Shown here one piece after another: positions 42,851-51,218 of a stretch of 64,000 bases of DNA. The translations under genes were made by a program, and so were the position numbers. The notes under the pieces were generated by a model. That model did not search any database. It saw only the letters and a program-made list of their open reading frames with translations, and was not told the DNA's origin. Where the stretch lies: NCBI RefSeq assembly GCF_014857905.1, contig NZ_JACYXE010000007.1:62001-126000 (forward strand), written 5' to 3'. Position 1 is the first letter of the stretch. Every line of letters starts with the position of its first letter. This stretch comes from Agilicoccus flavus. GTDB lineage: Bacteria > Actinomycetota > Actinomycetes > Actinomycetales > Dermatophilaceae.

Positions 42851-44041
42851 TCAGGCCGGAGGCACCGCGTCGAGATCCATGTACCGGGACATGAATCGGT
42901 CGAACTGTGGGACGGTGAATTTCGCGTAACCGAAGCGCGGGGTGTACAAGAGGCCCTTGTTGATGAGCCGGGCCCGGATTGGAGCAACTTGTTCGGATTG
43001 CTTTCCCAGGACGTCGGCCACATCGCCGGCTCGATGAGCCTGTGGACCGAGGTGGGCCATCGCCCGCATGTAACGCAGCTCTTCAGGTGAGCTGCGTTGC
43101 ACCCGCGACCTGAAAAAGCTCTCGTCGAGTTCGGCATCGACGACGTCGCCCGCCTCCTCGACGTCGCGGAGCGTGATGTGCGGCCCCTCCGCGATGTTCC
43201 AGGCAGCGCGGCCGTACTCTTGGAGGAAATAGGGGTATCCCTCGGTGTACTGCACGATCTTGTCGACAGCGGGTGACTCGAAACCAACGCCCTCGGACCG
43301 TGCCGGTTCGATCACCGCAGCCCGCGCTTCCGATTCGGGTAGCTCGCCGATGACCGGAAATTTGAAAAGCCGCTCCGCGTAAGACTTTGCTTCGCCGGCA
43401 AGTCCGGGAAGTTGGGGCAGACCTGCGCCGGCAAATGTCACCGGCAGTCGCCTCTGGACCGTTCGATGGACAGCTCCGATCAGGGCTTCGAGTTCTGGCT
43501 TCTTGAGGAACTGGATTTCGTCGAAGAGGAAGATGACGCCCGTTTCGCGCTCACGAGCCGCGTACCCTATTGCCTCGAATACGTCGGCCAAGTCCTCCGT
43601 GAGGATGCCGGTGTCGGCGGAGCCGACGGCCGCCTCGACGTCCAGGCCACCGCTGAGTGACCCATCGGGGGCTACGGTCAAGGAGAACGAGCGCAACGTT
43701 GCGGCTGCGGCCCGCGCTCGCTCGCCCCAGCGGGCCTTGGGGGAGACCTGTAGCAGGGCTCTACGCGCGAGGTTCGCCATCTGCGGTCCGAAATGCGTGT
43801 GCTTGGACACCTCGGCGTCGACCGGCACCCAGCCCTCGTCCCCGGCGATCCGCCGGTACTCGCCGAGAAGGACGGTCTTGCCGACCCCGCGAAGTCCGGT
43901 CACGACCATCGACTGCTCCGTGTAGCCGCGTAGGAGCCGCTGCAGGAGCACCCTGAAGTCATCGACTTCTGTGGCCCGGCCGGCAAAGAATTTCGGAGGT
44001 GCCCCCGCGTTGGGTGTGTAGGGGTTGCGCGATCGATCCAT
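42851..44041 (-). CDS. AAA/ORC-like ATPase with C-terminal winged helix
   Basis: This protein is 396 aa from ATG 44041, with AAGGAG 4 bases upstream. An N-terminal arm RNPYTPNAGAPPKFFAGRAT leads to Walker A VVTGLRGVGKTVLLGEYR, Walker B VIFLFDEIQFLKKPE, sensor 1 LPVTFAGAGLPQLPG and a lid domain. It ends in a winged helix (IRARLINKGLLYTPRFGYAK). This is the Cdc6/ORC-like or MoxR-distant ATP-binding group common in actinobacteria, of unknown role; defence or signalling functions have been proposed for relatives. Its visibly lower GC and AT-rich promoter region differ from the flanking genes and suggest separate acquisition. It converges with the exporter operon. Confidence 0.75.
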   Translation of the reverse strand: MDRSRNPYTPNAGAPPKFFAGRATEVDDFRVLLQRLLRGYTEQSMVVTGLRGVGKTVLLGEYRRIAGDEGWVPVDAEVSKHTHFGPQMANLARRALLQVSPKARWGERARAAAATLRSFSLTVAPDGSLSGGLDVEAAVGSADTGILTEDLADVFEAIGYAARERETGVIFLFDEIQFLKKPELEALIGAVHRTVQRRLPVTFAGAGLPQLPGLAGEAKSYAERLFKFPVIGELPESEARAAVIEPARSEGVGFESPAVDKIVQYTEGYPYFLQEYGRAAWNIAEGPHITLRDVEEAGDVVDAELDESFFRSRVQRSSPEELRYMRAMAHLGPQAHRAGDVADVLGKQSEQVAPIRARLINKGLLYTPRFGYAKFTVPQFDRFMSRYMDLDAVPPA

Positions 44042-44105
44042 GACTCTCCTTAACAAGGTGGAGTCACTTTAACAGAAGTTGCTAAGGTTCGATGGGCCTG
44101 TTAAC
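44042..44105 (-). promoter_or_regulatory. AT-rich upstream region of the AAA ATPase with repeated TTAACA
   Basis: TTAACA occurs at 44050-44055 and 44069-44074 (19 bases apart), and GTTAAC at 44100-44105. This is unusually AT-rich for the window. The first copy overlaps the ribosome site. The repeats could be a promoter plus operator for the ATPase gene; the evidence is only their spacing and composition. Confidence 0.35.
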
Positions 44106-44535
44106 CCGCGCCTCCTGATCGGCCCCGGTGCAGCCACCGCAGCACGAGAAGGGGCAGGATCGCCGGCAGGAACAGGTAGCCGATGCCGAAGTCGGACCAC
44201 ACCGTCGCGTCGGGGAAGAGGTCGGTGCGCACGAGCGAGAGCGTGCCGACGACGACGACGCCGGTGAGCTCCACGAGGCAGAGCGTGCGCATCGCGCGGC
44301 GCGAGCCGGGGTGGCCCCAGCGCAGGAGCAGGACGAACCCGACGACGTACACGAGGGCCGAGAGCGCCGACAGACCGTAGGCGACGGGGGCGTAGGAGGC
44401 CCGTTCGAGGAGCTGGACCGCGGCCCGCGACGTCGCCCCCACTGCGAAGATGCCGTAGAGCAGCGTGAACAGCCGGCCGGGCCCGGGCGGGGCCAGGCGC
44501 TCCGATTCGGTGGGGCGGGGGGCGCGCTCAGCCAT
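44101..44535 (-). CDS. Small integral membrane protein (four predicted helices)
   Basis: This protein is 144 aa from ATG 44535, overlapping the upstream gene's stop by 8 bases. After a short Pro-rich arm there are four hydrophobic segments: LFTLLYGIFAVGATSRAAVQ, VAYGLSALSALVYVVGFVLL, LCLVELTGVVVVGTLSLV and FGIGYLFLPAILPLLVLRW. No catalytic motif is seen. It pairs with the similar-sized membrane protein before it; both resemble actinobacterial small membrane proteins without assigned function. Confidence 0.7.
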   Translation of the reverse strand: MAERAPRPTESERLAPPGPGRLFTLLYGIFAVGATSRAAVQLLERASYAPVAYGLSALSALVYVVGFVLLLRWGHPGSRRAMRTLCLVELTGVVVVGTLSLVRTDLFPDATVWSDFGIGYLFLPAILPLLVLRWLHRGRSGGAG

Positions 44536-44917
44536 TCGCGGGCCGCAGGTTGACGTAGCCGAAGGGGATCCCGAGGGTCTGGATCTGCCGGACGACCATG
44601 ATCGCGGCGATGAGCACGGCGATGCCGAGGATGAGGCGCCCCCACCGGTCGATCTTCTTGTAGGTCAGGGCGAGCCCGGCCGGGGCGATGAACGGCAGCG
44701 ACACGAGGTAGCCGATGTGCGTGGCGAGGTCGGGGGTGACCCAGCCCCGGGCGAGGAGCGCGACGTCGGCGGCGACGGCGACGATCACCCCGAGCTCCGC
44801 GACGCCGAACAGCCCCAGGGAGACCCGGTCGGGGATGCGGTCGACCGCGGCGCCCAACGCGAGCAGGGCCCCCGCGGCCGTCGTCACCCACAGACAGGCG
44901 GTGATGATCTCGAGCAC
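44528..44917 (-). CDS. Small integral membrane protein (DUF3817-like)
   Basis: This protein is 129 aa from GTG 44917 (the frame is open further but without a better start). Four membrane segments are predicted: IITACLWVTTAAGALLALGA, FGVAELGVIVAVAADVALLA, HIGYLVSLPFIAPAGLALTY and LILGIAVLIAAIMVVRQIQ. The overall layout resembles DUF3817 proteins, an assignment by pattern only. It is translationally coupled with the gene at 44101-44535, so the two probably act together in the membrane. Confidence 0.65.
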   Translation of the reverse strand: MLEIITACLWVTTAAGALLALGAAVDRIPDRVSLGLFGVAELGVIVAVAADVALLARGWVTPDLATHIGYLVSLPFIAPAGLALTYKKIDRWGRLILGIAVLIAAIMVVRQIQTLGIPFGYVNLRPANG

Positions 44918-44975
44918 CGGAGCCGGCCCTTCCGCGTCGTCTCGACCTGCACCGCCGTGCGGACGCGCGACGAGA

Positions 44976-44998
44976 GGGCCGGTCGCGGCGACCGGCCC
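44976..44998 (-). terminator. Hairpin terminator after the glutamate transporter operon
   Basis: Perfect 10-bp arms GGGCCGGTCG (44976-44985) and CGACCGGCCC (44989-44998) surround a 3-base loop. It lies 41 bases beyond the gluD stop on the minus strand. Confidence 0.65.
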
Positions 44999-45038
44999 CC
45001 TCACTGTAGAAGGCGCGGCGCGAGCGGCCCGCGCCGGA

Positions 45039-45959
45039 TCATCCCCGCCCGGGGCCGGCGCCGGGGCCGGGCGCCGGGCCCGCCGCGACGGGGTCGGCGT
45101 CCACGCCGAGGGTCGGGTCGGCGGCCTGGGCGCCGCCCGCGACCCGCCCTCGGCGGGACAGGCGCTGCTCGATCCACTGGGCGAGCGACGTGAGCGAGTA
45201 GTTGAGGACGATGAACAGGACCGCCACGACGATGAGCGCCAGCACGATGTTCCCGTAGGCGGACCCGATCCGCTCGCCCTGGCGCAGCAGCTCGGCGTAC
45301 GTGATCTGGTACCCGAGGGCGGTGTCCTTGAGGATGACGACGAGCTGCCCGACGAGCGCCGGCAGCATCGCCGTGAGCGCCTGCGGCAGCTGGATCGACC
45401 GGAGCGTCTGCCCCGGGGTCAGCCCGACCGACAGGCCCGCCTCCGCCTGCCCCTTCGGCAGTCCGTGCACCCCGGATCGGATGAGCTCGGCGATGACGCA
45501 CGCGTTGTACAGCGTCAGGCCCGTCACCGTGCCCGCGAGCGGCAGGTAGGCGCCGGGCACGGCGTCGAGGGCCAGGTAGCCCCAGAACGACAGCAGCATC
45601 ATGACGAGCACGGGCACCGCGCGGAAGAACTCGACGAACGTCGCGCACACCCACCGCACGGGGGCGAGCTGGGAGAGCCGTCCGACGCCGAGGAGCAGGC
45701 CGAGGACCCCGGCGAGGACGATCGAGATCGCGGCCGCGTAGAGCGTGTTGATCAGGCCCGGGACGATGTAGCTACGCCACACGACCGGCGAGACGAGCGG
45801 GGCCCACTTCGCGGCGGTGAGGTTCCCCCGCTCGCCGAGCTTCCACAGGATCGCCGCGAGGACGACCGCGGCCAGCAGGGCGAGGACGACCGCGGCGACG
45901 CGCTGCTGGGCCCGGCCCCGGGGGCCGGGGGCGTCGAAGAGCTGGACCGGTGCGCTCAT
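45039..45959 (-). CDS. gluD: Glutamate ABC transporter permease GluD
   Basis: This protein is 306 aa from ATG 45959, overlapping gluC's stop (ATGA). The HisM-type permease has PGLINTLYAAAISIVLAGVL, FVEFFRAVPVLVMMLLSFWG (FRxxP motif typical of polar amino acid permeases) and GLSVGLTPGQTLRSIQLPQA (EAA-like loop). A 40-residue Gly/Pro/Ala-rich C-terminal tail follows the last helix. It forms a heterodimer with GluC. Last gene of gluABCD. Confidence 0.88.
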   Translation of the reverse strand: MSAPVQLFDAPGPRGRAQQRVAAVVLALLAAVVLAAILWKLGERGNLTAAKWAPLVSPVVWRSYIVPGLINTLYAAAISIVLAGVLGLLLGVGRLSQLAPVRWVCATFVEFFRAVPVLVMMLLSFWGYLALDAVPGAYLPLAGTVTGLTLYNACVIAELIRSGVHGLPKGQAEAGLSVGLTPGQTLRSIQLPQALTAMLPALVGQLVVILKDTALGYQITYAELLRQGERIGSAYGNIVLALIVVAVLFIVLNYSLTSLAQWIEQRLSRRGRVAGGAQAADPTLGVDADPVAAGPAPGPGAGPGRG

Positions 45960-46636
45960 CGGGCCACCGCCAGCTTCCGGCCGAAGTGCGTCGTGGCCAA
46001 CCCCACGGGGAGGGTGAGCACGACGAACCCGAGCGCGACGACGAGGAACAACCAGACGATGAGGCCCGGGTCGTTCTCCATGACCTCGGCGGTGAGGTAG
46101 GCGATCTCGGCCACGCCGATGACGGCGACGACCGTCGTGTTCTTCGTCAGCGCGATGAGCGTGTTCCCCAGCGGCACGATCGCCCCCCGGAACGCCTGCG
46201 GGAGGATGACGTGGCGCAGGTTCTGCGCGAACGTCAGCCCGATCGAACGGGCCGCCTCGGCCTGGCCGACCGGGACGGTGTTGACGCCGCTGCGCAGCGC
46301 CTCGCACACGAAGGCCGCGTGGTAGACGGTGAGGGCGATGACGCCCCAGCGGAACGCGGTGTCGACGACGCTCGTGGGGGAGGCCGGGTCGGCCACGCGG
46401 ATCCCCAGGTTGGAGTGCGCCCCGAGCATCGTGAACACGGTGATGAGGGTGAGCGGGGTGTTGCGGACGACGTTGACGTAGGCCGCGCCGATCCCGCGGA
46501 CGAGCCCGACGGGCGACATGCGGAAGACGGCGAGCACCGTCCCGAGCAGCAGCGATCCGATCGCCGACAGGACGGCGAGGCGGATCGTCATGAAGAACGC
46601 CCCGAACACGTCGTAGTTCGCGAACACCTCGCCCAT
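45956..46636 (-). CDS. gluC: Glutamate ABC transporter permease GluC
   Basis: This protein is 226 aa from ATG 46636 (MGEVFANYDVFGAFFMTIRL). It has AAYVNVVRNTPLTLITVF (R-x-T-P motif) and the EAA-like loop EAARSIGLTFAQNLRHVILP. A hairpin at 46662-46691 separates it from the binding-protein gene; differential expression of the binding protein and the membrane subunits is the usual reason for such a structure. Confidence 0.88.
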   Translation of the reverse strand: MGEVFANYDVFGAFFMTIRLAVLSAIGSLLLGTVLAVFRMSPVGLVRGIGAAYVNVVRNTPLTLITVFTMLGAHSNLGIRVADPASPTSVVDTAFRWGVIALTVYHAAFVCEALRSGVNTVPVGQAEAARSIGLTFAQNLRHVILPQAFRGAIVPLGNTLIALTKNTTVVAVIGVAEIAYLTAEVMENDPGLIVWLFLVVALGFVVLTLPVGLATTHFGRKLAVAR

Positions 46637-46661
46637 GCGGGGTCCTCTTCTCTCGGACGGC

Positions 46662-46691
46662 GTCGGGTCCGCCCCGAGGAGCGGACCCGAC
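46662..46691 (-). promoter_or_regulatory. Intercistronic hairpin between gluB and gluC
   Basis: Perfect 11-bp arms GTCGGGTCCGC (46662-46672) and GCGGACCCGAC (46681-46691) with an 8-base loop lie 7 bases after the gluB stop. It could act as a partial terminator or 3'-end stabiliser, making binding protein more abundant than permease. Confidence 0.6.
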
Positions 46692-46698
46692 CGGGCGA

Positions 46699-47547
46699 TC
46701 AGGAGCAGGCGGCGGGCTTGGGCGGGTTGCCCTCGCCCGGCGTGAAGCCGGCCGGGCCGAGGTTCGCGTCCACGGCCTTCTGCCACTCACCGGAGCTGAT
46801 CATCTTGGTCAGTGCGTCGGTGATCTTCTGGCACATCGCGGTGTCGCCCTTCTTGAGACCGACGCCGTAGTTCTCGCGGCCGTCGGAGACGGGCTTCTCG
46901 ACGAGCTTGAGCTGGCCCTTGTACTGCGGCTGGCTCGCGTATCCGGCGAGGATCGTGTTGTCGGTCGTCAACGCGTCGACCGTGCCGTTGACGAGCTCCT
47001 CGACGCACTTGGAGTACGTGTCGTACTCCTGGAGCTGCACCTGGGGGTACTTCTCCTTGATCTTCTGCGCGGGGGTCGAGCCCTTGACCGAGCAGAGCTT
47101 CTTGCCGGTGAGCTTGTCGGGGCCGGTGATGGAGGCGTCGTCGGAGCGGATGAGCAGGTCCTGGTCGGCGACGAAGTACGGGCCGGCGAAGCTGATCTCC
47201 TGCTTGCGCTTGTCGTTGATCGAGTACGTGCCGACGATGTAGTCGACCTGCCCCGTCTTGATGAGGGTCTCGCGCTGGGGCGTGGGCGCCTCGCTGAACT
47301 GCGGCGTCTTGCCGAGCTCCTTGGCGACGTACGTGGCGACGGCGACGTCGAAGCCCGTGTACTGGTCGCCGGACTTGAGCCCCATGCCGGGCTGGTCGAA
47401 CTTGATGCCGACCTTGACGGTGTTGCCGCCGCCGCCGTCACCGGTGGCGGCGCCGCCACCCGAGCCGGACGAGCCGGCGCCGCACGCCGAGAGCGCGAGG
47501 GTGCCCGCGGCGAGGGCCGCGAGGGCCCCGAGGTGCTTGGAAGCCAT
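46699..47547 (-). CDS. gluB: Glutamate-binding lipoprotein GluB
   Basis: This protein is 282 aa from ATG 47547. The signal peptide MASKHLGALAALAAGTLALS ends in lipobox SAC with Cys22, followed by a Gly/Ser linker. The binding domain shows VKVGIKFDQPGMGLKSGDQY, TGFDVAVATYVAKELG, INDKRKQEISFAGPYFVADQ and KLTGKKLCSVKGSTPA, as in corynebacterial GluB and other family 3 binding proteins. It is lipid-anchored outside the membrane and delivers L-glutamate (or related acids) to GluCD. Confidence 0.88.
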   Translation of the reverse strand: MASKHLGALAALAAGTLALSACGAGSSGSGGGAATGDGGGGNTVKVGIKFDQPGMGLKSGDQYTGFDVAVATYVAKELGKTPQFSEAPTPQRETLIKTGQVDYIVGTYSINDKRKQEISFAGPYFVADQDLLIRSDDASITGPDKLTGKKLCSVKGSTPAQKIKEKYPQVQLQEYDTYSKCVEELVNGTVDALTTDNTILAGYASQPQYKGQLKLVEKPVSDGRENYGVGLKKGDTAMCQKITDALTKMISSGEWQKAVDANLGPAGFTPGEGNPPKPAACS

Positions 47548-47603
47548 GTGAGTCTCCTTGGGTGAAAGGTGGGTGACCGGTCGGTCGGTTCCGACGGGTG
47601 CCG

Positions 47604-48488
47604 TCAGTGGGTGAGGATCTTGCCGAGGAAGTCGCGGGCGCGCTCCGAGCGAGGGTGGGTGAAGAACTCCTCCGGCGCGGCCTGCTCGACGATCTGGCCG
47701 TCGGCCATGAAGACGACGCGGTCTGCGGCCCGCCGCGCGAACCCCATCTCGTGGGTGACGACGATCATCGTCATGCCGGAGTCGGCGAGGGAGGTCATGA
47801 CGTCGAGGACCTCGTTGATCATCTCGGGGTCGAGCGCCGACGTCGGCTCGTCGAAGAGCATGACCTTGGGGTCCATGGCCAGCGACCGGGCGATGGCCAC
47901 CCGCTGCTGCTGGCCGCCGGAGAGCTGCGCCGGGTACTTCGAGGCCTGGTGGGCGACGCCGACGCGGTCGAGCAGGGCCATGGCCCGCTCCCGGGCCTCG
48001 GTCTTGCCCACCCCGCGCACCTTGATCGGCCCGAGCGTGACGTTGTCGAGGATCGTCTTGTGGGCGAAGAGGTTGAAGCTCTGGAAGACCATGCCCACGT
48101 CGGCGCGCAGCGCGGCGAGGGCCTTGCCCTCGGCCGGGAGGGGCCGGCCGTCGACGGTGATGGTGCCCGACTCGATCGTCTCGAGCCGGTTGATCGCCCG
48201 GCACAGGGTCGACTTGCCGGAGCCGGACGGGCCGATGACGACGACGACCTCGCCCGCGCCGACGGTGAGGTCGATGTCGCGCAGGACGTGCAGGTCGCCG
48301 AAGTGCTTCTGCACCCCCTCGAGAACGACGAGCGGTTCGCCCGGTCGGCCCGAGCGGTGCGGGTGGGCCGGGGTGCCCTGCGCCCCGGGCGCGGGATCGC
48401 CCGTGCCGGCGGGGTCCGTCCGCGGGTCGGCGCCGCGGGGCTCGCGGGGGTCGGAGGGCGCGGCGGCCGAGCTGTCCATGCCGGTCAC
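47604..48488 (-). CDS. gluA: Glutamate ABC transporter ATP-binding protein GluA
   Basis: This protein is 294 aa from GTG 48488 (GAGGG about 9 bases upstream; ATG 48479 is an alternative). A 50-residue Pro/Gly-rich N-terminal extension precedes the ABC domain: Walker [22 protein letters not shown]-loop [15 protein letters not shown], signature [16 protein letters not shown], Walker [14 protein letters not shown] and H-loop [14 protein letters not shown]. First gene of the gluABCD operon. The order ATPase, binding protein, two permeases is that of the known actinobacterial glutamate importer. Confidence 0.9.
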   Translation of the reverse strand: MTGMDSSAAAPSDPREPRGADPRTDPAGTGDPAPGAQGTPAHPHRSGRPGEPLVVLEGVQKHFGDLHVLRDIDLTVGAGEVVVVIGPSGSGKSTLCRAINRLETIESGTITVDGRPLPAEGKALAALRADVGMVFQSFNLFAHKTILDNVTLGPIKVRGVGKTEARERAMALLDRVGVAHQASKYPAQLSGGQQQRVAIARSLAMDPKVMLFDEPTSALDPEMINEVLDVMTSLADSGMTMIVVTHEMGFARRAADRVVFMADGQIVEQAAPEEFFTHPRSERARDFLGKILTH

Positions 48489-48603
48489 GCTAGGTGACCC
48501 TCACCTCACCGGGCCCGTGTTCACGCCGGATCGGGACGCAATCGTGACCCGCGGCGACGACCGGTCGGTCGCCGCCGCGGGCCACGGGGCTGCTCTGGAG
48601 GCA

Positions 48604-48624
48604 CCCCCCACGGAACCGGGGGGG
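48604..48624 (-). terminator. GC hairpin after the chemoreceptor gene
   Basis: Six cytosines (48604-48609) pair with six of the seven guanines at 48618-48624 across an 8-base loop, just after the chemoreceptor stop at 48635 (minus strand). Short GAG/CTC flanks extend the stem. Confidence 0.5.
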
Positions 48625-48634
48625 CTCGGGCGTC

Positions 48635-50305
48635 TCAGACCCGGAAGCGCTCCACGAGGCTGTGGAGGGTCTCGGCGCGGCGGGTCAGCTCGGTGACGGT
48701 GTCGGCCTGGGTGCGCGCGGCCTTGGTCGCCTCGTTCGCGGCGCGGGCGGCGTCCTGCACGCTGCCCGCGATGGCGCCGGCGCCGGTGGCCGCGTCGGAG
48801 ACGTTGCGCCCCATCTCGTTCGTCGTCGCCGTCTGCTCCTCGACCGCCGAGGCGATGGTCGCCTGGGAGTCGTTGATCTGGGCGATGATCGAGGCGATCT
48901 CGCCGATCGCCGCGACGGCGGCCTCGGTGTCGACCTGGATGGCCTCCACGCGGCGGCCGATGTCCTCGGTCGCCTTGGACGTCTCCTGGGCGAGGTCCTT
49001 GACCTCGTTGGCGACGACGGCGAAGCCCTTGCCCGCCTCGCCGGCGCGGGCGGCCTCGATCGTCGCGTTGAGCGCGAGCAGGTTGGTCTGCTCGGCGATG
49101 GAGGTAATGGTCTTCACGACGTTCCCGATCTCCATCGACGACGAGCCGAGCTTGGCGACCGTCTCGTTCGTGCGGTCCGCGACGGACACGGCCGCGGCGG
49201 CGATCCCGGCGGCGTCGTTCGCCGACCGCGAGATCTCCTGGATCGACGCCGTCATCTCCTCCGTGCCCGCCGCGACGGTGTCCACGTTGCGCGACACCGT
49301 GTCGGCCGAGTCGGTGACCCGCTGGAGCTGGTGCGAGGACGTCTGGGCCGTGCGGTCGAGCGTCTGCGTGATCCGCGCCATGTCGGTGGACGACGAGGAC
49401 AGGCTCTGCGAGACCTCGACGACCTGCCCGATGAGCGACTGCATCGACGTGCGGGCCGCCTCGGCCGACTCGGCCATCTCGCCGAGCTCGTCGCCGCTGA
49501 CGGCGTGCGCCGGCACGGTCAGGTCGCCGTTGCCCATCGCGACGAGCGAGCCGCGCAGGCCCTCGACCGCCGCGAGGACCCGGCGGGCCATCCACAGCGC
49601 GGCGAGGGTGAGCAGGGTCCCGAGGAGGAGGGCGAAGACGATGCCGGCGATGCGCGTCTGCGACGTGACCTGCTCGATGTTCGCCACCTCGGCCTCGGAG
49701 ACGGCCCGCGTGTCGGCGACGACGGCCTCGAGGTGGTCGCCGAGCGTGTCGTGGGCGTCCTCCTGGGCCCCGACCAGGTCGAGACCCTGCGCGCGGGCGG
49801 CGGCCGTGTCGGCGCTCATCGTCTTGATCAGGGTGTCGGCCCCGGGCGCGAGCCTGCCGACGATGGCCCGGGCCTCCTCGAGGTGACCCTTGGTCGCGTC
49901 GCTCATGCTCTCGGTCGGCACGGCGGCCGCGACCCCGACGAGAGCGGCCTGCGCCTCCTTGAGCTCGGTCCGCGACTCGCTGTCCGCGGCGAGCGCCGCC
50001 CCGCGGCGCTCGATGACGTCGGTGACGAACCCCTGCTCGTGCGAACGGAACCGGGCCGCCTGATAGGCGAGCTCCTGGGCCGCGGTCTGGGTCGAGACCG
50101 CCTCCACGGCCTGGGCGCGGCTCCGGTCGATCCGCGCCGCGCTGATGAGGAGGATGAGGGTGAGGAGGATGATCCCGATCAGCCCGAGCGCGCCGATGCC
50201 CAGGATCTTGCCGCGCAGCCCCATCGCGTCGATGCGCTGGGCTAGGCTGGGCCGCTGCCCCTCCTCGTCGTCGTGGGTCTTCTCCGATGCCAGCGCCGAA
50301 CTCAT
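48635..50305 (-). CDS. Methyl-accepting chemotaxis protein
   Basis: This 556-aa protein starts at ATG 50305. TM1 is [20 protein letters not shown] (about 35-55); the periplasmic sensing region is about 160 residues and helical; TM2 is [25 protein letters not shown] domain ([20 protein letters not shown]) and a long coiled-coil signalling domain follow. The tip contains [20 protein letters not shown] then [20 protein letters not shown], the highly conserved MCP hairpin. It relays ligand binding to CheA/CheW, which are not in the window. The receptor implies a motile organism. There is no C-terminal CheR-docking pentapeptide. Confidence 0.92.
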   Translation of the reverse strand: MSSALASEKTHDDEEGQRPSLAQRIDAMGLRGKILGIGALGLIGIILLTLILLISAARIDRSRAQAVEAVSTQTAAQELAYQAARFRSHEQGFVTDVIERRGAALAADSESRTELKEAQAALVGVAAAVPTESMSDATKGHLEEARAIVGRLAPGADTLIKTMSADTAAARAQGLDLVGAQEDAHDTLGDHLEAVVADTRAVSEAEVANIEQVTSQTRIAGIVFALLLGTLLTLAALWMARRVLAAVEGLRGSLVAMGNGDLTVPAHAVSGDELGEMAESAEAARTSMQSLIGQVVEVSQSLSSSSTDMARITQTLDRTAQTSSHQLQRVTDSADTVSRNVDTVAAGTEEMTASIQEISRSANDAAGIAAAAVSVADRTNETVAKLGSSSMEIGNVVKTITSIAEQTNLLALNATIEAARAGEAGKGFAVVANEVKDLAQETSKATEDIGRRVEAIQVDTEAAVAAIGEIASIIAQINDSQATIASAVEEQTATTNEMGRNVSDAATGAGAIAGSVQDAARAANEATKAARTQADTVTELTRRAETLHSLVERFRV

Positions 50306-50444
50306 CTGGTCCGCTCCTCGTCACGCGCGTCGGCGGGTCCTCCCGCCGATCTCCGAGTTCCTGTCGGCGCGCGGAGGACTCACCTGAGGGCCGCTGGCCC
50401 TCCGGGTGGGTGGGGCGACGCGAGCGGACGACCGGTGCGGCCGG

Positions 50445-51218
50445 TCAGGAGTCGGCGCGGGCCGTGAGCACGATCGGGTCGCCGTCGGTGACGGCGATGG
50501 TGTGCTCGGAGTGCGCTCCACGTGACCCGTCGTGGCTGCGCAGGGTCCAGCCGTCGTCGTCGGTGTAGATCTCGTCGGTCGTCGCCATGAACCACGGCTC
50601 GATGGCGATGACGAGACCCGGGCGCAGCTTGAGGCCGCGGCCGGCGCGCCCGTCGTTGGGCACGTGGGGCTCGCCGTGCATGGTGCGGCCGACACCGTGC
50701 CCGCCGAACTGGGTGTTGACCGTGTACCCGCGCTCGCGGGCGACGGCGCCGATCGCGGCCGAGATGTCGCCGATCTTGCGGCCGGGCCGCGCCACCGCGA
50801 TCGCCGCGTCGAGGGCGTCGGCCGTGGCGTCGATGATCGCCTGGTCGCCCTTCCGGGGCTGCCCGACGACGAAGCTGACGGCCGAGTCCGCGACCCAGCC
50901 GTCGACCGACACGGCGAAGTCGAGGGAGACGAGGTCGCCGTCGGCGAGGCGGTAGCGGTGCGGCAGGCCGTGCAGGACGGCGTCGTTGACGGACGTGCAG
51001 ATGACGTGCCCGAACGGTGACCCGCCGAACGACGGGTGATAGTCGATGTAGCAGCTCTCGGCCCCGCGCTCGCGGATCATCTCGTGCGCCCGGGCGTCGA
51101 TGTCGAGCAGGTCGGTTCCGACGCCCACCTCCCGGCGCAGCGTGCTGAGCACGTGCGCGACGAACTCGCCGGCCGGGCGCATGCGCTCGACCTCTCGGGC
51201 GGTGAAGTACTCGATCAC
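50445..51218 (-). CDS. map: Methionine aminopeptidase, type I
   Basis: This protein is 257 aa from GTG 51218, overlapping the aminotransferase stop (GTGA). Metal ligands are visible in VSLDFAVSVDGWVADSAVSF (two Asp), GGHGVGRTMHGEPHVPN (His), VIAIEPWFMA (Glu) and GAHSEHTIAVT (Glu); HGLPHRYRLADGD supplies the substrate His. It removes the initiator methionine from nascent proteins. It is smaller than the canonical ribosomal-operon MAP and lies with an aminotransferase, so it may be a second map copy. Confidence 0.9.
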   Translation of the reverse strand: MIEYFTAREVERMRPAGEFVAHVLSTLRREVGVGTDLLDIDARAHEMIRERGAESCYIDYHPSFGGSPFGHVICTSVNDAVLHGLPHRYRLADGDLVSLDFAVSVDGWVADSAVSFVVGQPRKGDQAIIDATADALDAAIAVARPGRKIGDISAAIGAVARERGYTVNTQFGGHGVGRTMHGEPHVPNDGRAGRGLKLRPGLVIAIEPWFMATTDEIYTDDDGWTLRSHDGSRGAHSEHTIAVTDGDPIVLTARADS

